Source: JBFMDN01 sp040753915 (lineage in GTDB: Bacteria > Desulfobacterota > Desulfomonilia > Desulfomonilales > Desulfomonilaceae). From it: a stretch of 64,000 nt of DNA. Below, in pieces: positions 9,165 through 16,787 of the stretch. The notes below the pieces were generated by a model. The model worked only from the letters and a program-made list of their open reading frames with translations, searched no databases and had not been told where the DNA came from. Position 1 is the first letter of the stretch; every line of letters begins with the position of its first letter. The position numbers were made by a program, and so were the translations under genes. The stretch spans positions 3,901 through 67,900 of the forward strand of contig JBFMDN010000029.1 of NCBI GenBank assembly GCA_040753915.1, read 5' to 3'.

Positions 9165-10238
9165 ATGATTCACGGAGTAATCATGGCGGGCGGGAGCGGT
9201 ACCCGCTTCTGGCCTCATAGCAGGAGGAATCGACCCAAGCAGTTTCTGACCATAGCGGGCCGGAAAACCATGATTCAGGCCACGGTGGAGCGAATAACTC
9301 CCATGATCCCCCACGAACAAATCATGGTGGTTGCCGGCGCATCCCACGTGGAAGAGATCAAGCATCAATTGCCCGAGTTGAGCGATCGTCAGGTTGTGTC
9401 TGAGCCCATGGCGAGGAACACAGCAGCATGTGTTGCTCTCGCCGCGTACAAGCTGAGGAAAAGTGACCCGGACGCGATCATGGTTGTGCTCCCCGCCGAC
9501 CACTTGATAGGCAATGTGCCAGAGTTTCTCCAGGCCCTGAGACTCGCTGTTGACACTGTGGCTCAAGGAGAGTATCTGCTCACCTTCGGCATCGTACCCA
9601 ATCGTCCGGAGACGGGGTACGGCTATATCAAGATCGGAGAACCCTACTCGGAGACCGGCTCCAATTCAGTGTACAAGGTTGTTCAATTCGTGGAAAAACC
9701 CGATGCTGCAAGAGCAGAATCTTACGTTGCGTCCGGAAAGTACGTGTGGAACAGCGGCATGTTCGTTTGGAAGGCATCTGACATCATAGCCTCTCTTGAA
9801 ACGCACCTGCCACAATTGAGCAATGCGATTAGGGAGATCTCACCCTCACTGGGAACAGCCGAAGAACCCGCTGCTATCAGAAATGCCTATGAAAGGATTC
9901 CCGCCATATCTATCGACCACGGTGTCATGGAAAAGGCCAACAATGTACTTTGTATGCCGATTGACGTTGACTGGAACGACGTCGGTACCTGGGCCTCTCT
10001 TGAATTGGTCTGGGACTGTGATGGTGACGGGAACGCTGTCCAGGGGCACGTCGTTTCGTTGGAAAGCAGGGACTGCATAGTGAGCTCCCCCCACAAGCTC
10101 GCAACCCTCATTGGGGCTGAGAACCTGATCATAGTCGACACGTCCGATGCACTCATGATCTGCAGAAAGGATCATGCTCAGGATATCAAGAAATTGCAGG
10201 AGATACTCAAAGTGAAAGGATACGAGCACCTTCTCTAG
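9165..10238 (+). CDS. manC: Mannose-1-phosphate guanylyltransferase (GDP-mannose pyrophosphorylase)
   Basis: It makes GDP-mannose from GTP and mannose-1-phosphate in the cytoplasm. The nucleotidyltransferase signature GGSGTRFWPHSR...RPKQFL is at residues ~9-28, with ETGYGYI, FVEKPD and the VDWNDVGTW segment further on. At 357 residues it is the single-domain form: the C-terminal type II phosphomannose isomerase cupin of the bifunctional ManC/AlgA enzymes is absent. A cupin of exactly that kind is instead found on the next gene. The ATG at 9165 follows TTGAGG at about ten bases. Starts at ATG 9183 are less likely because they would cut the first beta strand. It provides the activated sugar for the glycosyltransferases around it. 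Confidence 0.93.
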   Translation: MIHGVIMAGGSGTRFWPHSRRNRPKQFLTIAGRKTMIQATVERITPMIPHEQIMVVAGASHVEEIKHQLPELSDRQVVSEPMARNTAACVALAAYKLRKSDPDAIMVVLPADHLIGNVPEFLQALRLAVDTVAQGEYLLTFGIVPNRPETGYGYIKIGEPYSETGSNSVYKVVQFVEKPDAARAESYVASGKYVWNSGMFVWKASDIIASLETHLPQLSNAIREISPSLGTAEEPAAIRNAYERIPAISIDHGVMEKANNVLCMPIDVDWNDVGTWASLELVWDCDGDGNAVQGHVVSLESRDCIVSSPHKLATLIGAENLIIVDTSDALMICRKDHAQDIKKLQEILKVKGYEHLL

Positions 10239-10490
10239 TTGAGCGAATTGGAAACAAGTCTGAGCCCGATTCAACAACTGAGTCACGACCAACTGAGCAA
10301 GAGGAGCTGTCAGCGCGCTCTTCGCTGGTGTCGGCCATAGTAGTGGAGGTTCTCAGACGCGCTTCGGAGACTTTGACTTCCGTTATCGCTGCCTCGTCAA
10401 GCGAAGGCTCACGGGTTTTCACTTATGATGAATGTCATCCATGCTCAATGAGTGACAATATGCAACCTTTGCAAATAGGAGGATTTCGAT

Positions 10491-11861
10491 ATGCGTGTAG
10501 CGATGCTTTCGCCTATTGCCTGGCGAACTCCTCCGAGACACTACGGACCGTGGGAGAGGGTTGTTTCGCTCCTCACTGAGGGCCTGGTAGACCGGGGGGT
10601 GGACGTAACCCTGTTTGCATCGGCGGATTCTGTGACATCGGGAACGTTGCACGCTGTGGTGCCCAGGCCCTACGAGGAGGACAAGACATTAGATCCCAAG
10701 GTTTGGGAGTGCTTGCACATTAGCGAGCTCTTTGAGATGGCCAATGATTTTGATCTGATCCACAATCATTTCGATTTTCTCCCGCTCAGCTATTCTGGTC
10801 TGACAAAAACCCCTGTGCTTACTACTATTCATGGATTCTCGTCTCAGAAAATTCTCCCTGTATACAAGAAATATAACGGCAAGGTCCATTACGTGTCCAT
10901 AAGCGACGCCGATCGCTCGCCGGAGCTGACGTATTTGGCGACTGTCTATCATGGCATTGATATCGAGTCCTTCACCATGAAGGATAGTCCAGGGGATTAT
11001 CTGCTCTTTTTCGGACGTATCCACCCTGAAAAAGGTACTCGCGAAGCAATAGAAATAGCAAGACAAGCAGGGCGGGATCTTGTCATCGCTGGTGTCGTCC
11101 AGGATGAACAGTATTTCCGCCGCGAGGTGGAGCCTCTGCTGGATGGCAGACGAGCCCACTTTATTGGCAGCGTGGGTCCCGAGAAGCGAAATGAGCTGCT
11201 CGGAGGGGGGCTCGCTCTTCTTCATCCCATAAGCTTTGACGAGCCATTCGGTTTGTCGGTTGTCGAAGCCAACGCGTGCGGTCTGCCGGTTATCGCGTTC
11301 CCAAGAGGTTCCATGAGGGAAATCATTTGTCATGGGGTCAATGGCTTCCTCGTTGACGACGTTTCTGCTGCGGTTGAAGCGGTGAATCGCATACCGGAGA
11401 TCTCGCGCCGTGACTGCAGGAGAATAGTCGAGGAGCGATTCACCAGGGATCGTATGGTGGACGAGTACCTCCGGCTTTACCGCCAGATCCTGGAAGAAAC
11501 GAAGAGAGAAGACCATCGGCCATGGGGATACTACGAGGTTCTCTCCAGCCTTCCCGATCATAAGGTCAAGCGAATAGTTGTCTTTCCAGGCAAACGCCTG
11601 AGCCTGCAACGTCACAGGAGGCGAGAGGAGCATTGGACGGTCGTCAGTGGAAATCCCCTCGTGACCCTGGATTCCGACCAGATCCAGCTCAAGCCGGGGA
11701 ATTCGATCGTAATTCCCAAAGGAGCCAAACACCGGCTCTCGAATTTTGGAGAGGAGGCAGTAGTGTTCATCGAGGTTCAGGTGGGAGACTATTTCGGCGA
11801 AGATGACATAGAGCGATTTGAAGACGACTATGGAAGAGCGGGAAATGCCGATGAAATCTAG
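10491..11861 (+). CDS. GT4 glycosyltransferase fused to a mannose-6-phosphate-isomerase-type cupin
   Basis: Residues 1 to ~335 are a GT4 transferase: MLSPIAWRTPPRHYGPWE at the N-terminus, HNHFDF, LFFGRIHPEKGTREAIEIA in the donor domain and FDEPFGLSVVEANACGLPVI as the EX7E-type motif. Residues ~340-456 match the C-terminal cupin of bifunctional ManC/AlgA proteins: RPWGYYEVL, KVKRIVVFPGKRLSLQ, EEHWTVVSG, IPKGAKHRL and a VGDYFGEDDIERFEDDYGR tail. The usual QxHHHRxEHW metal site reads QRHRRREEHW, so two of the three clustered histidines are arginines while the first His and the EHW are kept. AGGAGG sits eight bases before ATG 10491. Combined with the cupin-less ManC next door, this looks like a domain shuffled between adjacent genes. 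Isomerase activity is uncertain. Confidence 0.88.
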   Translation: MRVAMLSPIAWRTPPRHYGPWERVVSLLTEGLVDRGVDVTLFASADSVTSGTLHAVVPRPYEEDKTLDPKVWECLHISELFEMANDFDLIHNHFDFLPLSYSGLTKTPVLTTIHGFSSQKILPVYKKYNGKVHYVSISDADRSPELTYLATVYHGIDIESFTMKDSPGDYLLFFGRIHPEKGTREAIEIARQAGRDLVIAGVVQDEQYFRREVEPLLDGRRAHFIGSVGPEKRNELLGGGLALLHPISFDEPFGLSVVEANACGLPVIAFPRGSMREIICHGVNGFLVDDVSAAVEAVNRIPEISRRDCRRIVEERFTRDRMVDEYLRLYRQILEETKREDHRPWGYYEVLSSLPDHKVKRIVVFPGKRLSLQRHRRREEHWTVVSGNPLVTLDSDQIQLKPGNSIVIPKGAKHRLSNFGEEAVVFIEVQVGDYFGEDDIERFEDDYGRAGNADEI

Positions 11862-12789
11862 GAACTGGCCGGTCCGTAGGTACGATGGTAATCCCATACT
11901 CACAAAAGAACATGTGCCGTACCGGGTTGAAACCGTGCACAACGCGGGCGCAATCAAGACACAGAACGACTATATTCTGGTCTTCCGGTCTCATTTAAGG
12001 AACGGGCGCTCAATCCTTGGTCTAGCCCGCAGCACCGATGGCTTCCGATTTCGTGTTGATGCACAGCCCTTCATGGTACCCTCCACAGAAGGGATTTTCG
12101 CCGAGTACGAGGAGTATGGCATTGAAGACCCCCGAATCTGCTTAATCGGAGAAGAGTTCTTCATCACCTATAGTGCTTACTCGAGACACGGTGTACGAGT
12201 GTGTCTCGCCAAGACTTCGGACTTCAGGAGGGTCGAACGCGTTGCCATCATAACGCAAGCGGATTACCGCAATGTGGTCCTTTTCTCGAAGAAGTTCGGT
12301 GAGCGTTTCGCTCGGCTGGACCGACCGCACTCCGAAATTGCTCCATGGTCAATTTGGGTTTCTTATTCTCCCGATTTGATTCATTGGGGAGATTCCCGCG
12401 TTGTCATGAAACCCGCACCGTACCACTGGGACCAGATGAAGATCGGCCCAGGCGCGACCCCGATCGAGACTGAACAGGGATGGTTGAGCATTTACCACGG
12501 GGTTTTCGAAACTATGGATGGGGCGATCTACAGACTGGGGTGCGCCCTGCACAGTCGTCACGACCCGGAGAAAGTCCTCGGAATCGCTGATGATTGGATA
12601 CTCCAACCTGAAGATCCCTGGGAAGTCACGGGCTATGTTCACAATGTGGTTTTCACCTGTGGCGCTGTTCCGGAGGACGACGACACGGTGAAGATCTATT
12701 GGGGAGGTGCTGACACGGTGATGTGCGCAGGAACCGCAAGTATTCAGGAGCTTTGCGAGCTCTGCATCAGCTCGCCACGGGATCCATAG
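11845..12789 (+). CDS. GH130-family beta-mannoside phosphorylase/hydrolase-like protein, second copy
   Basis: A second GH130 propeller protein, ~314 residues, with RRYDGNPIL...VHNAGAIK, YGIEDPRICL, HWGDSRVVM, GWLSIYHGV and YRLGCALHS. It overlaps the end of the GT4-cupin gene, so the two are probably translationally coupled. Possible starts are TTG 11818 and ATGs at 11830, 11845 and 11851. I prefer 11845 because GGAAGAG lies upstream at a fitting distance, but 11851 is nearly as good. It is diverged from the paralogue at 3488-4432, so the two may act on different linkages or one may be reverse-acting. It ends the plus-strand run manC, GT4-cupin, GH130. Confidence 0.88.
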   Translation: MPMKSRNWPVRRYDGNPILTKEHVPYRVETVHNAGAIKTQNDYILVFRSHLRNGRSILGLARSTDGFRFRVDAQPFMVPSTEGIFAEYEEYGIEDPRICLIGEEFFITYSAYSRHGVRVCLAKTSDFRRVERVAIITQADYRNVVLFSKKFGERFARLDRPHSEIAPWSIWVSYSPDLIHWGDSRVVMKPAPYHWDQMKIGPGATPIETEQGWLSIYHGVFETMDGAIYRLGCALHSRHDPEKVLGIADDWILQPEDPWEVTGYVHNVVFTCGAVPEDDDTVKIYWGGADTVMCAGTASIQELCELCISSPRDP

Positions 12790-13265
12790 ACTTTCGCTGG
12801 CACAAAACGCCTCCGCGGGGTCTTATGCATCCGCGCATGAACGATAGTCGTTGCACGGCCCCTTCCCACACTGTGCTATCAGGATTTTATCTCTAACTCA
12901 AGTACTTACTACACATCCCTCTGCGTATTCTGAGAATCATTGACAAGCGCTCGATGAAATTGGTATAATTGACACCATAGGAGCAGCCGCGGACGGCCTG
13001 CCACTGGCAACATGTATGCTGGGCAGACTCCAGATCCCAATGTTAGAGCGTCCGGCCAGTACGCGGCCAAGTCTTCCGTCGATTTGTGCGTGGCAGTTTG
13101 CAGATCACTTTGACAGTGGGTCTGCTTTCCACGTGCGACAAAGTCCGGAGATTCGGGAGTCGTTTGGCTGGCACCGAAAGGGTCTCCTGGAGCTCTTCGG
13201 ACGTCCTCGCACGTTCGATGGACACCAGACCTCAGCGAAGAGTCGGAATACCTGGAGGCGTCGCG
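12790..13265. other. Noncoding region with promoter and long leader
   Basis: This 476-base gap carries a near-ideal sigma-70 promoter at 12940-12969 and then about 290 bases of leader before the next start codon. Short frames in the leader (for example from 13016 and from 13086, the latter in frame with the next gene) have no family resemblance and weaker starts. I see no riboswitch that I recognise. Confidence 0.5.
12940..12969 (+). promoter_or_regulatory. Consensus sigma-70 promoter
   Basis: TTGACA at 12940-12945 and TATAAT at 12964-12969 are both perfect hexamers with an 18-base spacer. It should drive the secreted protein gene starting at 13266, which would give a leader of roughly 290 bases. 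Confidence 0.75.
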
Positions 13266-13766
13266 ATGAAGCATATGAGAATCGTCCCTTTGATCGTCTT
13301 AGCCGTGGCCTTTAGCACGCTCATGCCTGCCACTTCCTCGGCGGACCTCCGATTCGGACCGTGGGTGTACTGGGCGCCGTATTACTATCCCCCTCCGGAG
13401 ATGATGCAGCATCTTGGGTTCAAGCCGGAGGATTTTGCGCCGCGGTACCAGTCGCCCAATCCGGCACCACCACCCGATTGTCCGCCTCCTCCTCCAATGA
13501 CGCCGAATAGAGTGGTGAGCAAGGCAGCGTTCAAGCGGGAGGTCAACGGCCCTGTGATGGAAGCGCCTCCAGCTCGACGGTCTTCTCCGATGAGGCCCGG
13601 CGCGGTATGGCGAGCTCAGCCTCCAGCCGTGAGTCCCCAACCGGAGACAGTTCGGGAGCAGCCCCAGGCCTCACCGGAGCCTCCTGTTCACAGGCGCTTC
13701 GAGTTTGGAAAGGAGAAGCCCCGACCCGTCAGGAGCATTCCCGGGCCGCCTGCCACCGAAGAATAG
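13266..13766 (+). CDS. Small secreted proline-rich protein
   Basis: The ATG at 13266 is preceded by CTGGAGG at six bases and opens directly with a signal peptide (MKHMRIVPLIVLAVAFSTLM, likely cleaved after the SSA region). The mature ~140 residues begin with an aromatic stretch (FGPWVYWAPYYYPPPEMM) and then become rich in proline, arginine and glutamine, suggesting an extended, disordered chain. I do not recognise a family. The same frame is open 60 codons upstream, but that part lacks coding character and a good start. Another small secreted aromatic-rich protein is at 40476-40799 (FPPGYYGMWYYAERFF), with a similar flavour but no clear homology. Confidence 0.7.
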   Translation: MKHMRIVPLIVLAVAFSTLMPATSSADLRFGPWVYWAPYYYPPPEMMQHLGFKPEDFAPRYQSPNPAPPPDCPPPPPMTPNRVVSKAAFKREVNGPVMEAPPARRSSPMRPGAVWRAQPPAVSPQPETVREQPQASPEPPVHRRFEFGKEKPRPVRSIPGPPATEE

Positions 13767-13791
13767 GGGCAGTGAGCCATAGAATTGCCCC
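13766..13791 (+). terminator. Possible hairpin after the secreted protein gene
   Basis: GGGGCA and TGCCCC form a six-pair stem around a 14-base loop starting at the stop codon. No T-run follows, so a rho-independent terminator is only a weak reading. Confidence 0.25.
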
Positions 13792-14038
13792 AGTCTCCTT
13801 ACTGCTGCGTGTGAGGATCACCAGGTACCCGTTGGTGCAAATTGTTTCCGTGTTCGGAAAACAGCTCCTTCTTTAGGGAAGTCCAGCCTTGCAAGTGTAG
13901 TCCAGGACGGGCCTTGTGCCCTCCCTGGGCACCTACAAGGGGTGATCCTACATCGCAATCCCTTCTTGACATGCCCCACAGTGAATTCGGCGGTACAACA
14001 CGCGATCGCACTTTCGAAATCTTGTGCTCGGCTTCAGG

Positions 14039-15037
14039 CTATGGCTTCGTTGCCACCAGGAGTTGATCCATCTTAGTGCCCTCCCTGAGCATGTGTACGT
14101 CGACAAAGCCCGCTCTCTCAAGGTCTTCCCGAATTTCATCAAAAGTGTAGCAATCACCTGCCCGTGTCGCGCACAGCATGTTCACTGCAAACACTGCTCC
14201 TTCCGGAGGAAATGTTCTCGTCTGGTCGAGAATGAAGTCTCGAATAAGAACGATCCCGCCCGGCCCAAGGGAACGAAAGACTTTTTCGTACAACTCCTGG
14301 TTCCGCTGCCTGCTATTGCTGTGAATGACAGCGGATAACAGGACTAAGTCATGTCCTGGGGGCAGCTCATCTGTGGAGTAGTCTCCCGCAACGATCTTGA
14401 CGCGCTCCAGCAATCCTTCCGCGGCCAGCCGTTTGCGCGCCAGGTTGACAACTCGTTCCAGATCGAAAAGTGTTGCTCTCATGTGAGGCGCCCGTTTCAG
14501 GAATGCCGCACAATAGGTGCCCGGTCCGCCCCCCACATCGAGTAAGTGGGCGTAGCTCGAGAGATCAACGGACTCGGCTATTATTCCCGCCATCATACGC
14601 CCCACCACCTCCATAGCTCCTATGAAGCTCTCTATCTCGTCGTCTGATCGGGCATCTATCCCCATCGGATTTGGATTGCGGCCTGTCTGAACGATTCGGG
14701 TCAGGTTTGACCAGCTTTCCCACATGCGCCCCCGGTGGAGCACCATGGGCAGGACCGTATCCGTGCCGGTCGACGAAAGTAGCCCTACGAGGGAAGCGGG
14801 AATTGTATACCGCCCTTCCTGAGACCGAGAAAGCAAGCCGTGCGCAGCGAGTGCATCCATGAGAATCCGCAATCCCCTTGGGTCCCAGCCCTCGGCCTGA
14901 CACAGCTCGTCAACGGTCCGGGGTTCGGTCTCTATCTTGCTGAAGATATCTAGCTCCGCTGCGGAGATCAGGATGCGGCTCAGGAGAAATGAGCCGCTCA
15001 ACTCGAGTAGCTTTTCTTTACTCCACTGTTCCGACAT
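14039..15037 (-). CDS. SAM-dependent O-methyltransferase (dimerisation plus methyltransferase domain)
   Basis: A 332-residue class I methyltransferase of the hydroxyneurosporene/acetylserotonin O-methyltransferase type. The N-terminal winged-helix dimerisation domain (~1-95) is followed by the SAM site LLDVGGGPGTYCAAFLKRAP (~165-185), then LFDLERVV, GDYSTDELP and VLLSAVIHSNS. Start ATG 15037 follows AGGGAA; the longer frame to 15085 adds 16 residues without family support. The catalytic-base region holds IHSNS where many family members have LHDWxD, so the His aligned to the usual base is conserved but the acidic partner is not. It is a single gene with no obvious operon partner. The substrate is unknown, and a link to the synthase locus 3 kb away is speculative. 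Confidence 0.85.
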   Translation of the reverse strand: MSEQWSKEKLLELSGSFLLSRILISAAELDIFSKIETEPRTVDELCQAEGWDPRGLRILMDALAAHGLLSRSQEGRYTIPASLVGLLSSTGTDTVLPMVLHRGRMWESWSNLTRIVQTGRNPNPMGIDARSDDEIESFIGAMEVVGRMMAGIIAESVDLSSYAHLLDVGGGPGTYCAAFLKRAPHMRATLFDLERVVNLARKRLAAEGLLERVKIVAGDYSTDELPPGHDLVLLSAVIHSNSRQRNQELYEKVFRSLGPGGIVLIRDFILDQTRTFPPEGAVFAVNMLCATRAGDCYTFDEIREDLERAGFVDVHMLREGTKMDQLLVATKP

Positions 15038-15398
15038 GGAAGATTCCCTTTCTTGGAGGCACGTGGGCCCTGATTGTGCTGACACACTCTTGACAAGCGA
15101 GCCAGTCCTTTTACCATAGATATAATGTACTGTCTCCCGCGGGAACAGGGATAGTGAACCGCATTAAGAACAGGTCGGAACCCGATTCGCATAGCGAGTC
15201 ATTAACGACGGCGTGAAGGTAACGGCCGAGCTCCACTATCGTGTTGGCCGTGAGTCAGGAACTGCACAGGCGCTGATGGGAAATCTCGACCCCTATGATG
15301 ACCACATGTGGGCCGAAGGCTCATTGGCTTTCAACTGCAATGAGTGCCACGCATATTCAATGCGTGGCAGCATAAATGGAGCGAGATCGGATGTTGCC
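15038..15398. other. Intergenic region containing a perfect 10-bp inverted repeat
   Basis: This 361-base divergent gap lies between the methyltransferase and the small UGA-containing gene. Its main feature is the palindrome at 15345-15369. A frame is open through it in phase with the downstream small protein, but it runs straight through the palindrome and has no ribosome-binding site. Confidence 0.5.
15345..15369. repeat. Dispersed palindrome, copy 1 (10-bp stem, 5-base loop)
   Basis: TGCCACGCAT, loop ATTCA, ATGCGTGGCA: a perfect inverted repeat. A near-identical hairpin with the same stem and the same preceding GCARTGAS context is at 59853-59877, so this is a repeated element and not a chance fold. 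Confidence 0.8.
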
Positions 15399-15557
15399 AT
15401 GAAAATGATATTGGGTGGCCTCGTCGGAGCGGGAGTAGGATTCGGGCTGTACTTGCTGAGCTCGACGACCTCAGGGCCGGGGTGAGCCCTTTGGTGCAAC
15501 CCTGTAGTCGCTACTGTGCTTGGCGCGGCGATCGGGGTTTCGATAGCCTCCGTGTGA
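15399..15557 (+). CDS. DUF6132-like small membrane protein, probable selenoprotein (in-frame UGA at codon 29)
   Basis: From ATG 15399 the frame reads 28 codons (MKMILGGLVGAGVGFGLY...SGPG), hits TGA at 15483-15485, and continues in the same frame for 23 codons (ALWCNPVVATVLGAAIGVSI...) to TGA 15555-15557. Both halves together match small DUF6132-type membrane proteins, in which a glycine-rich helix is followed by C-x4-NP and a second GAxxG helix. The UGA falls exactly at the conserved Cys, five residues before the Asn-Pro. A GTAG-TCG-CTAC hairpin is centred about 24 bases after the UGA, within the range for a bacterial SECIS, though the stem is short. The ribosome-binding site is weak. A nonsense mutation is the alternative. 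I recall the family from memory and could not search for it. Confidence 0.62.
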
Positions 15558-15639
15558 GTGCTTTAGAGCTTGAACCCTGCGTTGACAATGACGCTACAGA
15601 ACAACCACGTGGATGCGATTAAGACGTAGCGAGGACTCC

Positions 15640-16431
15640 ATGGACTTGATCTTTGGGTATGTCATGGATTTCGCCCGATGGGTGTTGATCGTCGTGCTTT
15701 CGGCTCTCTATCCGGGGGTGTATTCTCCTTGGGTGGGAAAAGTTGTCGAGATAGTGCGGGCCGACGAGATCAAGGTCGAGAAGCAGGGCAAGCCTTATAC
15801 GGTCCGTCTGTATGGGATCGATGCGCCTATCTCTTATCCGGGGGCATCCGATCTTGGTGGCAACACGGCATCAGGGGAGAGGGAATCGAGAAACGAGGAA
15901 ACTATTGTGGGAAGTCCCTCACCCCCTCAGGCTTACGGGAAGATTGCGAAGGAGTACATCACCCAGCGGGCTTTGGGAAAGGCGGTTCGGATTCAACCGC
16001 TCCCCGGCGAAGTTTCGGGACCATGGTATAGGCCCAAGATTTGGCCCTATGACCGGCACAATCGTGTCCAGGCTTTCGTCTGGATACACGGGGAAGAAGG
16101 TGAATCCTTGAACGAAGAAATGCTGAAGAAGGGGCTCGCCTGGTGGTACAGTCCCTTCGTGCCATTCGAGCGCGGCTTCAAGTATCTGGAAGACAATGCC
16201 AGGATTGCGAAAATCGGCATCTGGGAGCAGCCCCATGCCAGTCCGCCCTGGCAGTGGCAAGGAACGAATCTCCGGGACGGAAACCCCATGAGGGAGCGGC
16301 GAGCCATAGCCTTCTGGATAGCCGGAGTGACAGCAATTCTTGCTCTGTTGGGCATTGTTACTGCACTGATGTGGAGGCTGATTCGCCGTATTATCCCCCG
16401 GAAAAACCTAGGCTTTTCTCGCGGTTCCTAG
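15640..16431 (+). CDS. Membrane-anchored SNase-fold (thermonuclease-like) protein
   Basis: The protein has 263 residues from ATG 15640 (GAGG five bases upstream). There is an N-terminal hydrophobic segment (~10-30), an SNase-like OB-fold domain (~35-195), and a C-terminal transmembrane helix (~220-245, AIAFWIAGVTAILALLGIV) followed by a basic tail. The nuclease core reads YTVRLYGIDAPIS, YGKIAKEYI, DRHNRVQAFVW and LNEEMLKKGLAWWY. In active thermonucleases the first motif is RxxGIDxPE; here the Glu that acts as general base is Ile, while the two Arg and the Asp remain. An insertion after residue ~65 (SYPGASDLGGNTASGERES...) is unusual. It may bind nucleic acid or protein at the membrane without normal catalysis. 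It stands alone on the plus strand. Confidence 0.78.
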   Translation: MDLIFGYVMDFARWVLIVVLSALYPGVYSPWVGKVVEIVRADEIKVEKQGKPYTVRLYGIDAPISYPGASDLGGNTASGERESRNEETIVGSPSPPQAYGKIAKEYITQRALGKAVRIQPLPGEVSGPWYRPKIWPYDRHNRVQAFVWIHGEEGESLNEEMLKKGLAWWYSPFVPFERGFKYLEDNARIAKIGIWEQPHASPPWQWQGTNLRDGNPMRERRAIAFWIAGVTAILALLGIVTALMWRLIRRIIPRKNLGFSRGS

Positions 16432-16485
16432 CGAATCCAGCCTGATCTTCCCGACAGAGGTCCATGGGGCGATCTCGCCCGTTTG

Positions 16486-16584
16486 GACACGCGGTACAAC
16501 GGGGGTCTCGTCCCTCAGGACAGGCGGCGGAACGTGCCGCTCGCCCCTCAGAATACGCGGTAGAACGGGCGGCTCGCCCGTTTA
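16486..16584. repeat. Three imperfect 32-34-bp tandem repeats
   Basis: Units at 16486-16517, 16518-16550 and 16551-16584 share the pattern GCGG-YRGAAC-GKGCSGCTCGYCC. A partial fourth unit may precede them (GGGCGATCTCGCCCGTTT, ending near 16484). Each unit can fold on itself around GGGC...GCCC. Confidence 0.7.
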
Positions 16585-16588
16585 TTGC
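16564..16588 (+). terminator. Probable rho-independent terminator
   Basis: AACGGGC, loop GGCTC, GCCCGTT, then TATTG: a seven-pair GC-rich stem (16564-16582) followed by a short T-rich run. It sits about 130 bases past the SNase-like gene and could serve both that gene and the convergent SDR gene. Confidence 0.45.
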
Positions 16589-16787
16589 TAAGAATGACGG
16601 ACAGATACCCGTCCGGAAGCCCCTCCCTTTATCCCCCCTTTAACGGCTAACTATTCCGCATACTTGACACCGTGGCCATACCGACCGGTTTGCAGCAGGC
16701 CTCGCCTCGCGGTCGATCCTACGGGGAAGCCGCTGCGGTTACCTTCCTGGAGGTATTCCAAATTCAGGAGGAAGTGGGATGTGTCAC

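Larger units (their letters stand above)
16432..16787. other. Intergenic region with tandem GC-rich repeats and a hairpin
   Basis: This gap lies between convergent genes. It holds three imperfect ~33-bp tandem units (16486-16584), the last ending in a strong hairpin followed by a TTTATT stretch. The remainder to 16787 shows no gene. Confidence 0.6.

Noticed and set aside
13086..13265. Upstream extension of the secreted proline-rich protein
   Set aside because: The signal peptide and a good ribosome-binding site place the start at 13266; the extension reads as leader sequence.
15090..15121. TTGACA and TATAAT pair as a promoter
   Set aside because: The hexamers are about 26 bases apart, too far for sigma-70.
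15213..15398. Longer N-terminus for the UGA-containing gene
   Set aside because: It would translate through the palindrome at 15345-15369 and has no family similarity; DUF6132-type proteins start at the glycine-rich helix.
16486..16584. CRISPR array
   Set aside because: The units are contiguous without spacers and no cas gene is present.
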